A stretch of 64,000 bases of DNA from Seonamhaeicola sediminis. GTDB lineage: Bacteria > Bacteroidota > Bacteroidia > Flavobacteriales > Flavobacteriaceae. Under the pieces are notes generated by a model. The model did no database searches, was not told the origin of the DNA, and saw only the letters and a program-made list of their open reading frames with translations. The stretch is taken from NCBI RefSeq assembly GCF_004358095.2, contig NZ_SMZJ02000004.1, forward strand, positions 287,031 to 351,030, written 5' to 3'. Each line of letters begins with the position of its first letter. Positions within the stretch are counted from its first letter, which is position 1. A program made the position numbers and the translations under genes. Shown here piece by piece: positions 53,761 through 62,358 of this stretch.

Positions 53761-53916
53761 AAAACAGTAAGAATAGTAAGAAACCTTACTGTTGTCTTAC
53801 CCTTGTTTTACACTCTTACTAAAATCGAGAAGCCAATTTTGAACCTTTGTCCTGTTCTTGAAAACCAAGAATGACATTTGGCCAGATGTCCTCATTTATT
53901 TAAAACAAAATAAACG
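53761..53916. promoter_or_regulatory. dyad-rich region between integrase and replication operons (candidate origin/transfer or control site)
   Basis: In 156 non-coding bases there are five gtaag/cttac words (three clustered at 53767-53789, others at 53796 and 53816) and two further dyads: ttcttg-N5-caagaa (53855-53871) and gacat-N8-atgtc (53873-53890), overlapped by two tgtcc words. It lies just before the HTH and primase genes. Confidence 0.4.
53763..53793 (+). terminator. hairpin after the integrase operon
   Basis: Stem aacagtaag (53763-53771) pairs with cttactgtt (53785-53793) around a 13-base loop. No T-run follows, so it may be a binding site or processed end rather than a true terminator. 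Confidence 0.4.
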
Positions 53917-54219
53917 ATGGACACAAATATCATCGAAAAGTTAGACCGCATTGAAAAACTCTTGTTAGAGCAACAAACAATGCAAAAGCAAGTATTAAAC
54001 TTTAATGAAACTTGCAAGTATTTAGAATTATCCCAATCGCACTTGTATAAACTTACAAGTACGGGAACCATTCCACATTATAAACCGAATGGTAAAAAGA
54101 TTTATTTCCAACGAGAAGAGTTAGACCATTGGTTACTACGTAACCGTATGGACTCAAGAGATGAAATCGAACAGCAAGCTGCCGATTACCTAATTAAGAA
54201 AGGAGCGGTGAAGTTATGA
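53917..54219 (+). CDS. excisionase-family HTH protein A
   Basis: A 100-residue protein with a short N-terminal coiled-coil (IIEKLDRIEKLLLEQQTMQKQ) and a MerR/excisionase-type HTH (NFNETCKYLELSQSHLYKLTSTGTIPHYKPNGKKIYFQREELDHWL). It heads the replication operon and its end overlaps the next gene by four bases (ATGA). Probably a local DNA-binding or directionality protein. Confidence 0.8.
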   Translation: MDTNIIEKLDRIEKLLLEQQTMQKQVLNFNETCKYLELSQSHLYKLTSTGTIPHYKPNGKKIYFQREELDHWLLRNRMDSRDEIEQQAADYLIKKGAVKL

Positions 54220-54512
54220 CAGAAATAATCGATTTACTCTTAACGCTCTCGCAAGATGTTAAGGACTTAAAAGCACGTATCGAATTGTTGCGACAATCGA
54301 GAGCAGAAGTATTAAAAGATACGTGGATAGACAATCAAGATGTATTGCAGACCTTACATATTAGTAAGCGTACGTTGCAAACTTTAAGAACCAATGGCAC
54401 TTTACCTTACAGCAAAGTAAAAGGTAAATTTTACTATAGAGTTGCTGACATAGAGCAATTGCTTCAAGATAACTACTACAACCATAATTTCAAGCAAGAT
54501 GGAAATAAGTAG
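54216..54512 (+). CDS. excisionase-family HTH protein B
   Basis: A 98-residue protein with a coiled-coil start (DLLLTLSQDVKDLKARIELL) and an HTH (DVLQTLHISKRTLQTLRTNGTLPYSKVKGKFYYRVADIEQLL). Similar in plan to the preceding protein; the pair may form a heterodimer. It overlaps the next gene by 14 bases. Confidence 0.8.
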   Translation: MTEIIDLLLTLSQDVKDLKARIELLRQSRAEVLKDTWIDNQDVLQTLHISKRTLQTLRTNGTLPYSKVKGKFYYRVADIEQLLQDNYYNHNFKQDGNK

Positions 54513-55407
54513 AGAAGCAATTTTAGACAAAACACATTATGGTTTAAAAATCTATGCCTATGTGTTGAGACAGTATTATCCTAATCAAACAGTCCTTTCT
54601 GTAAAAGGAAGGGACTGTGGGATAACTCGAAACCCTTTTAATGGTGGTAAAGTAACCTTACGGATTCATATTGATGGTATTATAGCAACACATAGAGATA
54701 CAGAATTAGAAGCCTTTAAAGGTGATGTATTCGATTTTGCACAATACCATTTTAGAATAACCGATGAAGAAGAATTATTCCAGAAGATAAATAAAGAGTT
54801 ACATCTAAATTTAGAAGTCAAGGAAAAAGACGAATTGGAATGGCTTAATGAACCAGACGATACCTGGTATGCCAACTGTAGCTTTTTCAAAGCACCTGTT
54901 CGCAATGTATTTCCTTCGGAAACCTTGCAACTGCATCAAGTATTTGCATTAATCACAAGTGATAAATACAAAAGGATTACTGAAGAATTAAGAGCAATTA
55001 CCAATGTAAAAGAAGCACGTAAATTCAAAGCAAATCGCTTTGATTACGTAACACTTTCAGGAATATTTGAAAAACGAGGCGATAAAAATTTGCTAAAGCA
55101 TTCTAATTTATTAACCATTGATTTTGACCATTTAGAGAATCTACAAGAGTTAAGAACACAGCTCTTAAATGATGAATATTTTGAAACCGAAATGCTATTC
55201 ATATCACCATCTGGTGATGGTTTAAAATGGATTATTAGAATAGATATTTCAGAAGTATCACATTCAGAATATTTCACAGCAGTAGCAAATTACATTAAAC
55301 ACAATTATAACATTGAGGTTGACCAGTCAGGTAAAGACGTTTCCAGAGCGTGTTTTTTACCATACGACCCAACAGCCTTTTTACATAAAAGACATCAAGC
55401 ATTATGA
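54499..55407 (+). CDS. BT4734/VirE-N-like primase-associated protein
   Basis: A 302-residue protein. Residues 1-120 resemble a primase zinc-free/CHC2-like N-domain (VKGRDCGITRNPFNGGKVTLRI, DVFDFAQYHF). Residues 150-300 match the VirE-N/BT4734-type domain with LLTIDFDHLENLQELR, FISPSGDGLKWIIRI and DQSGKDVSRACFLPYDP, which contains the Asp/His residues of archaeo-eukaryotic primase-like folds. Its stop overlaps the next gene by four bases; the two together look like a split primase-helicase used for element replication. Confidence 0.78.
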   Translation: MEISREAILDKTHYGLKIYAYVLRQYYPNQTVLSVKGRDCGITRNPFNGGKVTLRIHIDGIIATHRDTELEAFKGDVFDFAQYHFRITDEEELFQKINKELHLNLEVKEKDELEWLNEPDDTWYANCSFFKAPVRNVFPSETLQLHQVFALITSDKYKRITEELRAITNVKEARKFKANRFDYVTLSGIFEKRGDKNLLKHSNLLTIDFDHLENLQELRTQLLNDEYFETEMLFISPSGDGLKWIIRIDISEVSHSEYFTAVANYIKHNYNIEVDQSGKDVSRACFLPYDPTAFLHKRHQAL

Positions 55408-57155
55408 CTAAAATATTTAACCCAAAAGATTGGTTAGAAGTTCCTAAAGAGCCAATAAAACCAAAAAGCAACAAGACAATAACTCAAGTTGTTGCTGTTG
55501 CTGATAACGATATTGAATCCTACATTTCAGCAATCGAGCAATCAGGTACAGACATAACAGGAGGCTATGCCACTTGGAGAGATTTAGGCTTTGCTTTAGC
55601 AGAAGAGTATGGAGAAACAGGAAGGGATTATTTTCACCGTATAAGTAAAAATTATGCAGGTTACGATGCCAAAGAGTGTGACGCACAATTCAACAAATGC
55701 CTAAACGCAAAAGGACACGGAATTACAATTGCTACCTTTTACCATTACGCACATCAATCAGGTATCAAACCGACCAAACAACAAAACAACAACGAAGTTG
55801 CAACAAACGTTGCAACTATTGTTGATACACCCAACCAAGCAATGCCAACAATACCAGAAACGGTATATGAAAATTTGCCACAGTTTTTACAACAAGTTGT
55901 AAACCCTGCTAATGGACAGGAAGAAAAGGACATTTTGTTATTAGGTGCATTAACAGCGTTTAGTGCTTGTTTTCCTAAACTCTTCGGAATCTATGACCAA
56001 CGTAAAGTGTTTTGTAATTTATATCTATTTGTTACAGCACCTGCATCTGCAGGTAAAGGAAGACTTAACCAAATTAAAAATTTGGTAGAACCTGTTCACA
56101 AGTTAAAACGGGAACAAGCCAAAGTATTAAAACAGCAATTTCAAGCAGAAACTGCTACTTACAATATGAACAAGGGTAAAGATGAAAACTTGGAAAAACC
56201 AAGTAAACCACCAGAAAGAATGCTGTTTATTCCTGCTAACAATAGTGTAACAGGCGTATATCAATTAATTTCTGATAATAAAGGCAGAGGGTTAATTTTT
56301 GAAACCGAAGGCGATACGTTAGCACAAGCCTTTAAAAGCGATTATGGTAATTATTCCGATGGTTTTCGTAAAGCCTTTCATCACGAAACTATAAGCTATT
56401 ATCGCAGAACAGATAGAGAATATGTAGATATTGAGAAACCGTGTTTGTCAACAGTATTATCAGGCACACCTAAACAAGTGGCAACCTTAATACCCAATGC
56501 CGAAAATGGTTTGTTTAGTCGTTTTATGTTTTACTATATGAATATAAAACCAACTTGGAAAAACGTGTTTCAAAATAGCAATAAAGTAGGTTTAGATGAT
56601 TACTATAACCAATTAGGTAGTGAGTTTTTAGAATTGTACAAAACGCTAAAAAACAATCCAGAGATTGAAATACGATTAACCACAACTCAACAACAGCAAT
56701 TCAATACCTTTTTTGAATCCTTACAGACCAAATACATCAACCTACAACCTGAAGAGTACATCGCAACAATAAGGCGATTAGGCTTAATTGCGTTTAGGAT
56801 AATGATGCTATTCACAGCATTCCGAATTATGGAAGATGGTGATGTAAATGCAACTAAAGAATGTGAGGATATGGATTTTGAAAACGCACTAACCATAATT
56901 TCAATTTTAGTAAAACACAGTAGTAAAGTATTTAATGATTTACCAATTGAGCAAAAAACAACAAAACGTTCAAATAGAAAAGAACGCTTTTTAGAAAGTT
57001 TACCAAAGCAGTTTAGCAGACAAGAGTATTTAGATTTAGCCACAAAACAGAGCATACCACATAAAACCGCAGAAGGTTATATTACCAAATTTGTTGATGC
57101 AGGATTAATACACAGAGAAGCACACAATAACTACTCAAATCCTGCAAAGACATAG
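55404..57155 (+). CDS. PriCT-2/DUF3987 primase-helicase-like protein
   Basis: A 583-residue protein. Residues 35-120 are PriCT-2-like (YISAIEQSGTDITGGYATWRDLGFALAEE, FYHYAHQSG). Residues 150-560 are DUF3987, a P-loop domain with Walker A-like FVTAPASAGKGR near residue 210 and the FETEGDTLAQAFKSDYGNYSDGFRKAFHHE block. A winged-helix end follows (LPKQFSRQEYLDLATKQSIPHKTAEGYITKFVDAGLI). Widespread in Bacteroidota islands; probably helps initiate replication of the excised element. Confidence 0.83.
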   Translation: MTKIFNPKDWLEVPKEPIKPKSNKTITQVVAVADNDIESYISAIEQSGTDITGGYATWRDLGFALAEEYGETGRDYFHRISKNYAGYDAKECDAQFNKCLNAKGHGITIATFYHYAHQSGIKPTKQQNNNEVATNVATIVDTPNQAMPTIPETVYENLPQFLQQVVNPANGQEEKDILLLGALTAFSACFPKLFGIYDQRKVFCNLYLFVTAPASAGKGRLNQIKNLVEPVHKLKREQAKVLKQQFQAETATYNMNKGKDENLEKPSKPPERMLFIPANNSVTGVYQLISDNKGRGLIFETEGDTLAQAFKSDYGNYSDGFRKAFHHETISYYRRTDREYVDIEKPCLSTVLSGTPKQVATLIPNAENGLFSRFMFYYMNIKPTWKNVFQNSNKVGLDDYYNQLGSEFLELYKTLKNNPEIEIRLTTTQQQQFNTFFESLQTKYINLQPEEYIATIRRLGLIAFRIMMLFTAFRIMEDGDVNATKECEDMDFENALTIISILVKHSSKVFNDLPIEQKTTKRSNRKERFLESLPKQFSRQEYLDLATKQSIPHKTAEGYITKFVDAGLIHREAHNNYSNPAKT

Positions 57156-57310
57156 TTAAGGATTTCGAGGATTTAAGGAAATGATTAAATGGATTTCCTC
57201 AAATCCTCAACTTCCTCATTACCTGTTAATAACTGTTTATATCTTTTTACTTTCCTTTTGTTTCCTTTTATTAAATTAGACAAATATTGACAAGTCAAAA
57301 TATCTCTAAA

Positions 57311-57610
57311 ATGACATTTGGTAATTATATAAGGAAGTTAAGGGAAGAAAAGCAACTATTACTGCGTGAGGTTGCCTCTCAAATGAACATTGATACCGCC
57401 TTATTAAGTAAAATTGAACGTGGTACACGTATGGCCCGAAAGGAACAGGTGGAAGATTTAGCAAAGGCATTAAACAAAAGTGAAAGTGATTTACTAAAGT
57501 TTTGGATGGCTGATAAAATTGTCAATATGCTTAAAGATGAATCCAACAGTACGGAAATCCTCAAAAAAGTAGAAGAAGAAATTAAGAACTTAACCAACCA
57601 AAAAAAGTAG
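57311..57610 (+). CDS. XRE-family regulator (candidate restriction-modification controller)
   Basis: A 99-residue Cro/C1-type HTH protein: TFGNYIRKLREEKQLLLREVASQMNIDTALLSKIERGTRMARKEQVEDLAKAL. I start at the ATG at 57311; a TTG at 57287 would add eight residues. It ends six bases before the restriction-modification gene, the position of C-proteins that delay endonuclease expression. A C-terminal acidic helix (residues 75-98) may serve dimerisation. Confidence 0.82.
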   Translation: MTFGNYIRKLREEKQLLLREVASQMNIDTALLSKIERGTRMARKEQVEDLAKALNKSESDLLKFWMADKIVNMLKDESNSTEILKKVEEEIKNLTNQKK

Positions 57611-57616
57611 CTTTAA

Positions 57617-60600
57617 ATGGCATTATTTCAAACATCAGTATTAAAAACATATCTGGCGCAACAAGATAATTCAGTAGTAGAACGTGCCTATAAAAAATAT
57701 ACCAAGTATTTTCATAATGCTACCATTCAAGAGAATATTAAAAACTCTAAAGAAGAGCAATACCAGGCAAAGTTTCTGGACGAGCTGTTTGTCAATGTCT
57801 TGGGTTATACGCTAAATCCAAAGCCTAATTTTAATATTACTACCGAGTTTAAAAACCAAAAAGGAGCAGGAAAAGCAGATGGAGCTATTTTAAAGGAAAC
57901 CAAAGCTATTGGAGTTATTGAGCTAAAGGGAACCAACACCAAAGATTTAGAAAGCATCCGTAAACAGGCATTCGACTATAAAGCCAACCAAAAGGGTTGT
58001 GTGTATGTCATCACATCCAACTTTGAGAAGTTGCGGTTTTACATCAATGATGCTACCGAGTTTTTAGAGTTTAATCTCTTTCAGTTAGCGCCCGAAGAAT
58101 TTGCTTTAATGCACCTGTGCTTACAAAAGGATAACATTCTCAACAATCTACCATTAACCATTAAAGAAGCGTCTTTAGTTGAGGAAGACAAGATTACCAA
58201 ACAGTTTTACAACGACTATTCCGTATTTAAACGCGAACTCTTTAGAGACCTCGTAAAACGAAATGCCAAACGCCTAAAACAAAATGTCATTGCGAGCGAA
58301 GCGCGGCAATCTCATAATGGAGACGATAGCACCGAACTAAAAGCACTCGAAAAAAACGTAAAACTATCCCTATTCAAAAAATCACAGAAACTCATAGACC
58401 GTTTCCTGTTCATTTTCTTTGCGGAAGATAGAGACTTATTACCACCAAACTCAACAATACAGATATTAGATAAGTGGAAAGCCGACATCGATTTTGGTGA
58501 TGAACGCCCATTATACAACCTCTTTAAACAATACTTTCATTTTTTAGATGAAGGTAGAAAAGGCACAACCTCAAGAGCAGAAATCTATGCCTACAATGGC
58601 GGATTGTTTAAACCGGATGCCATTCTCGATAGTTTAGAGATTGATGATGACTTACTTTACAAACACACCTACAAACTCGCTAAATACGATTTTAGCAGTC
58701 AAGTAGATGTTAATATTTTAGGTCACATTTTTGAAAACTCACTTAACGAAATAGAAAGCGTTAATGCTGAAATTGAAGGTGGCGAGTTCGATAAGCAAAA
58801 GAGTAAGCGTAAAAAAGATGGCGTGTTCTACACACCAAAATACATTACCAAATACATTGTAGAAAATACCGTTGGTAAACTTTGCCAAGAGAAAAAAGAC
58901 CAATTAGGTTTTAAGGAAGAAGCCTATTTCGAGATAAAAAAAGGGACACACCAAAACACCAAAAAACAACTATTAGAGGTTTTAGATAATTACAGAGCGT
59001 GGTTACTGCAAATAACCATTTGCGACCCTGCTTGTGGCTCTGGAGCATTTTTAAACCAAGCGTTAGATTTTCTTATTAAAGAACACCGTTACATCGATGA
59101 GCTAAAAGCAAAAGTATTAGGTGGTGGCCTTATATTAAGTGATATAGAAAACACCATTTTAGAAAACAATATTTATGGCGTAGACCTCAATGAAGAATCT
59201 GTAGAAATTGCCAAACTATCCCTATGGTTGCGTACCGCACAACCACGCCGAAAACTCAACGATTTAAGCAGCAACATTAAATGTGGCAACTCATTAATTG
59301 ATAGCAAAACTGTAGCAGGAGATAAAGCCTTTAATTGGCATCAAGAATTTCCACAAATATTTGATAAAGGTGGTTTTGATGTCATTATTGGGAATCCACC
59401 TTATGTAAGAGTACAATTCCTTGAACATACTCAAATTGATTGGTTTAAAAAGAATAAAAAAGTTGCACACAAAAGGATAGATATTTCTCTTATGTTTTTT
59501 GAACTCGCAAGTGCGATTTTGAGAGAAAACGGATTGGTGTCATTCATAACATCTAATCAATTTTTAACAACAGAATATGGTAGAAACTGTAGAAAATTAT
59601 TGTTGAAAGAATTTAAAATTGAGAGGTTAATAGATTTTGCTGATTTACCTGTTTTTGAAGGTGCTTTGACCTACGTCAGCATTTTTACATTGCGGAACAA
59701 CAAACCGACAAACTTTAATTTATTTAATGTTGAATCTTTACAAAAAGCACAAGAATTAGATTTTGGGGAAGCTATAAACATTCAAATAAAGAATTTGACT
59801 GATGATAGTTGGACTTTAAAAGATTCAAGAGAAACTGAAATTATCGAAAAAATAAAACTTTATCCTAATCTAAAAAATATAGGTAATTGTAATTATGGAA
59901 TTGTTTCAGGTAATGATTCAGTATTTATAGTTGACGCGAATGATTTAGCATTACACAGTATCGAAGATGGAATTTTATTGCCTTTATTAAGAGCTGAAAA
60001 TTGTGGTAGATATAAAAAGGTTGAAGCCCTCAAAAGAATTATTTATCCTTATAAAAATTTAGATGGTGATACCATATTGTTTTCTGAAGAAGAACTAATG
60101 AATAATTTTCCAAACGCCTATGCTTATTTAAATGCTCACAAAAAAACATTAGAAGAAAGAAAGGATTCTCGGAAAACTCTTAAAGGTGCTAAAGATTGGT
60201 ATAAGCTAACAAGATTTGGCACAATTGATATGTTTAATAAGACTAAAATTGTTTACCCAGGAGAAACCAAGAATAATAAATTTGGTATTGATTATAACAA
60301 ATCTGGTTACAGTGGAGCAAGGGTTTTTTCAATTACTCTAAATTCAACAACTAATTATGAGGATAACCTATTGGCATTGTTAGCCCTTTTAAATTCTAAA
60401 TTGGTTGAATTTTACTTGCATTCAACATCCCCATTAAAACAAGGAGGTTATTACTCATATTCATCAACTATTCTGAATACTATTCCTATTCCAGAAAAGT
60501 ACGAAACAACAAGCCTCAAAGAAAAATCTTTAAAAATAATTGAACTATACAGTACGTATGATAATATTATATCAAAGTTTACAACCTATTTATTGCACCA

Positions 60601-60877
60601 ATACAATGAATTAGTTGTAACCCGCAAACTCGATAACTGGCACGAGTTAGACTTTGCAGACTTTATAAAAGAACTCAACAAAGCCATTAAAAAAGCAGGT
60701 GGTACACCGCTTACTAAAAAAGACGAGTTTGAGTGGTTAGAACTCTTCGAGGATAACAAGAAAAAAGCCCAAGAGTTACAAACCCAAATCACCCAAACAG
60801 AAAAAACAATAGATACTATGGTGTACGACCTCTATGGTCTTACACAAGAAGAACGAGACATTATAGAAAACAGTTAA
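57617..60877 (+). CDS. type IIG (Eco57I-like) restriction-modification enzyme
   Basis: A 1086-residue single-chain restriction and methylation enzyme. N-terminal nuclease: D88 and E102-x-K104 (ADGAIL...VIELKG) form a PD-(D/E)XK site. Adenine methylase: motif I CDPACGSGAF from residue 469 and motif IV NPPY at 593-596 (GNPPYVR). From about 700 on lies a TaqI/Eco57I-type specificity domain (YGIVSGNDSVFIVD, LLRAENCGRY, SGYSGARVF), with a coiled-coil tail. Residues 224-234 (IASEARQSHNG) are read from a dispersed 30-base repeat inserted in frame (58286-58315). Specificity is unknown. Confidence 0.9.
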   Translation: MALFQTSVLKTYLAQQDNSVVERAYKKYTKYFHNATIQENIKNSKEEQYQAKFLDELFVNVLGYTLNPKPNFNITTEFKNQKGAGKADGAILKETKAIGVIELKGTNTKDLESIRKQAFDYKANQKGCVYVITSNFEKLRFYINDATEFLEFNLFQLAPEEFALMHLCLQKDNILNNLPLTIKEASLVEEDKITKQFYNDYSVFKRELFRDLVKRNAKRLKQNVIASEARQSHNGDDSTELKALEKNVKLSLFKKSQKLIDRFLFIFFAEDRDLLPPNSTIQILDKWKADIDFGDERPLYNLFKQYFHFLDEGRKGTTSRAEIYAYNGGLFKPDAILDSLEIDDDLLYKHTYKLAKYDFSSQVDVNILGHIFENSLNEIESVNAEIEGGEFDKQKSKRKKDGVFYTPKYITKYIVENTVGKLCQEKKDQLGFKEEAYFEIKKGTHQNTKKQLLEVLDNYRAWLLQITICDPACGSGAFLNQALDFLIKEHRYIDELKAKVLGGGLILSDIENTILENNIYGVDLNEESVEIAKLSLWLRTAQPRRKLNDLSSNIKCGNSLIDSKTVAGDKAFNWHQEFPQIFDKGGFDVIIGNPPYVRVQFLEHTQIDWFKKNKKVAHKRIDISLMFFELASAILRENGLVSFITSNQFLTTEYGRNCRKLLLKEFKIERLIDFADLPVFEGALTYVSIFTLRNNKPTNFNLFNVESLQKAQELDFGEAINIQIKNLTDDSWTLKDSRETEIIEKIKLYPNLKNIGNCNYGIVSGNDSVFIVDANDLALHSIEDGILLPLLRAENCGRYKKVEALKRIIYPYKNLDGDTILFSEEELMNNFPNAYAYLNAHKKTLEERKDSRKTLKGAKDWYKLTRFGTIDMFNKTKIVYPGETKNNKFGIDYNKSGYSGARVFSITLNSTTNYEDNLLALLALLNSKLVEFYLHSTSPLKQGGYYSYSSTILNTIPIPEKYETTSLKEKSLKIIELYSTYDNIISKFTTYLLHQYNELVVTRKLDNWHELDFADFIKELNKAIKKAGGTPLTKKDEFEWLELFEDNKKKAQELQTQITQTEKTIDTMVYDLYGLTQEERDIIENS
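58286..58315 (+). repeat. dispersed REP-like repeat inside the restriction-modification gene
   Basis: A 30-base segment beginning gtcattgcgagcgaagcg and ending gcaatctcat. A close copy of the same length lies at 61231-61260. Here it is read in frame between the nuclease and methylase domains, in a linker (VIASEARQSHN). Confidence 0.75.
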
Positions 60878-60880
60878 GTT

Positions 60881-61204
60881 ATGGCAACAGAAGAAATGAA
60901 AGCAATGCGTTTGGAAGCATTCCTAAATAGAGCATATAATTAGGATAAAAGAATTAAAAGACCTTCAAAAGGTGAATACTATGCGCTTACAAGGGCAGAA
61001 GAAAAGGGTAATCCACAAAAGGAACTTAAAACTTTAAAAAGCAGAATAGAACAAGCTATTGAAGTGTTTTTTAAACAATCCATTGACTATAAAACGGAAG
61101 AGAGTTTAAAAATTTTAAGCTCATTAAATGCACAAACCAATAATAGTAATGATATAAGTTTAGTTATTGAAAAAGGATTAAAAATTACAGAGCAATTCAA
61201 ATAA
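60881..61204 (+). pseudogene. small helical gene broken by an in-frame TAG
   Basis: The frame from ATG 60881 reads 20 codons (MATEEMKAMRLEAFLNRAYN), meets TAG at 60941-60943, then continues open in the same frame for 86 codons to TAA at 61202-61204 (DKRIKRPSKGEYYALTRAEEKGN, LKTLKSRIEQAIEVFF). The continuity and protein-like content suggest one gene of about 107 residues in which a codon, probably TGG, became TAG. No in-frame ATG follows the stop. It begins three bases after the restriction-modification gene. Function unknown. Confidence 0.7.
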
Positions 61205-61212
61205 AAGTCTGC

Positions 61213-61260
61213 CTTGAGCGTAGTCGAAAGGTCATTGCGAGAGCAACGAAGCAATCTCAT
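61213..61260 (+). repeat. REP-like repeat after the broken gene
   Basis: cttgagcgtagtcgaaag (61213-61230) followed by the 30-base unit at 61231-61260 (gtcattgcgagagcaacg...gcaatctcat), the second copy of the repeat inside the restriction gene. Confidence 0.7.
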
Positions 61261-61280
61261 AAACAGATAGTAAAAACAAA

Positions 61281-61310
61281 AAATATGGTAAAAAGTAGTA
61301 AAATATGGTA
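61281..61310 (+). promoter_or_regulatory. paired aaatatggta repeats upstream of the HEPN gene
   Basis: aaatatggta occurs at 61281-61290 and 61301-61310, exactly 20 bases (two helical turns) apart, ending ten bases before a -7-like box. This looks like a tandem operator. Confidence 0.5.
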
Positions 61311-61319
61311 TAAAGTTTG

Positions 61320-61385
61320 TACTTTTGCCGTAACAGTACACACCACGCTACCCATTAGAACAGCGTCCCAGGGTGTGTCTTTTGC
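61320..61385 (+). ncRNA. candidate structured RNA or leader hairpin before the HEPN Abi gene
   Basis: TACTTTTG at 61320-61327 fits a Bacteroidota -7 box; transcription would start about 61334, just before a two-part hairpin: acacacc (61338-61344) pairs with ggtgtgt (61372-61378), and acgct (61345-61349) with agcgt (61362-61366), leaving a 12-base loop and a five-base bulge (cccag). A T-rich tract follows. No clear -33 box is seen. It could be a small RNA bound by the HEPN protein, or a leader/attenuator. Confidence 0.4.
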
Positions 61386-61426
61386 TTTATATACCTTCCT
61401 TTTGTTAAACAATAATACAACCTTCA

Positions 61427-62341
61427 ATGTTTAGCAAAAAGCCAATTACCATACAACAACAGATTGCTCAATTACAAAAAAGAGGTTTGCAAATCTCTAA
61501 TGTGCCATTGGCAGAAAAATACTTGGCTAATATAAGTTACTATCGTCTTGGGGAGTATTGGTACGTAATGCAAGCAGATAAGGAGCAACACATTTTTAAG
61601 CCCAATAGTAGATTTACAGATGTCGTAGCCTTATATAATTTTGATGCAGAATTACGCCTATTGTTATTTGATGTCATTGAAAAAATAGAAATTAGTTTAA
61701 GAACCAAACTCATTTATAATCTTTCACACGAAATTGACCCTTGGTGGTTTCAGAACAAAAAGTGTTTCATAAATTATCAATATTTCAAAGAGTCATTAGA
61801 ATCTATTCAAAAAGAAGTTAAGCGTTCTCAAAGAAAGGATGTTACACTTAAAAAGCATTTTAAAAAATATACCAATAAAAAACTACCACCTGCTTGGAAA
61901 ACCGTCGAACATACAAGTATTGGTAATTTATCAAAAATGTATAGAAATTTAAATAACAATTTAAAATCCAAAGATAGTATTGCCCAAGAATTTGGTGCAG
62001 TTAACCATACCTATTTACCAAGTTGGTTACAATCTATTGCACAAATACGCAACTTTTGTGCGCATCACTCACGTCTATGGAATCGTAATCTTCCAGGTAC
62101 GGTAAAGCTGTTGCCAAAACCACCTAATCCTTGGATTACAGATATAGATAATGTACCAAAACAGCACGAGTTTAGTAAGCTGTATGTACATATGTGTTTA
62201 ATGAAATATCTATTAAATACCATACAACCTAACAACCAATTTACAACCCGTTTAAATGACCTATTTGTTAAATATCCTAATGTAGACCCTAATGCATTGG
62301 GAATGAAACCTAATTGGCAAAAAGAACCTTTATGGCAATAA
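61427..62341 (+). CDS. Abi_2 (AbiD/AbiF) family HEPN RNase-like protein
   Basis: A 304-residue abortive-infection protein. The start (KPITIQQQIAQLQKRGLQI...YLANISYYRLGEYWY) is the Abi_2 opening, FDAELRLLLFDVIEKIEISLRTKLIYNLS the central helices, and IRNFCAHHSRLWNR carries the HEPN motif R208-x4-H213, the RNase active site of this superfamily. Such proteins stop phage growth by cutting cellular RNA. A candidate structured RNA lies just upstream. An Argonaute gene begins 17 bases after its stop, so the two are probably co-transcribed. Confidence 0.88.
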   Translation: MFSKKPITIQQQIAQLQKRGLQISNVPLAEKYLANISYYRLGEYWYVMQADKEQHIFKPNSRFTDVVALYNFDAELRLLLFDVIEKIEISLRTKLIYNLSHEIDPWWFQNKKCFINYQYFKESLESIQKEVKRSQRKDVTLKKHFKKYTNKKLPPAWKTVEHTSIGNLSKMYRNLNNNLKSKDSIAQEFGAVNHTYLPSWLQSIAQIRNFCAHHSRLWNRNLPGTVKLLPKPPNPWITDIDNVPKQHEFSKLYVHMCLMKYLLNTIQPNNQFTTRLNDLFVKYPNVDPNALGMKPNWQKEPLWQ

Positions 62342-62358
62342 TTTAAATACGAATACCA

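Noticed and set aside
57617-60877. BREX PglX or DISARM methylase
   Set aside because: The protein has its own PD-(D/E)XK nuclease at the N-terminus and a C-terminal specificity domain, and no brx, pgl or drm neighbours are present; a stand-alone type IIG enzyme fits better.
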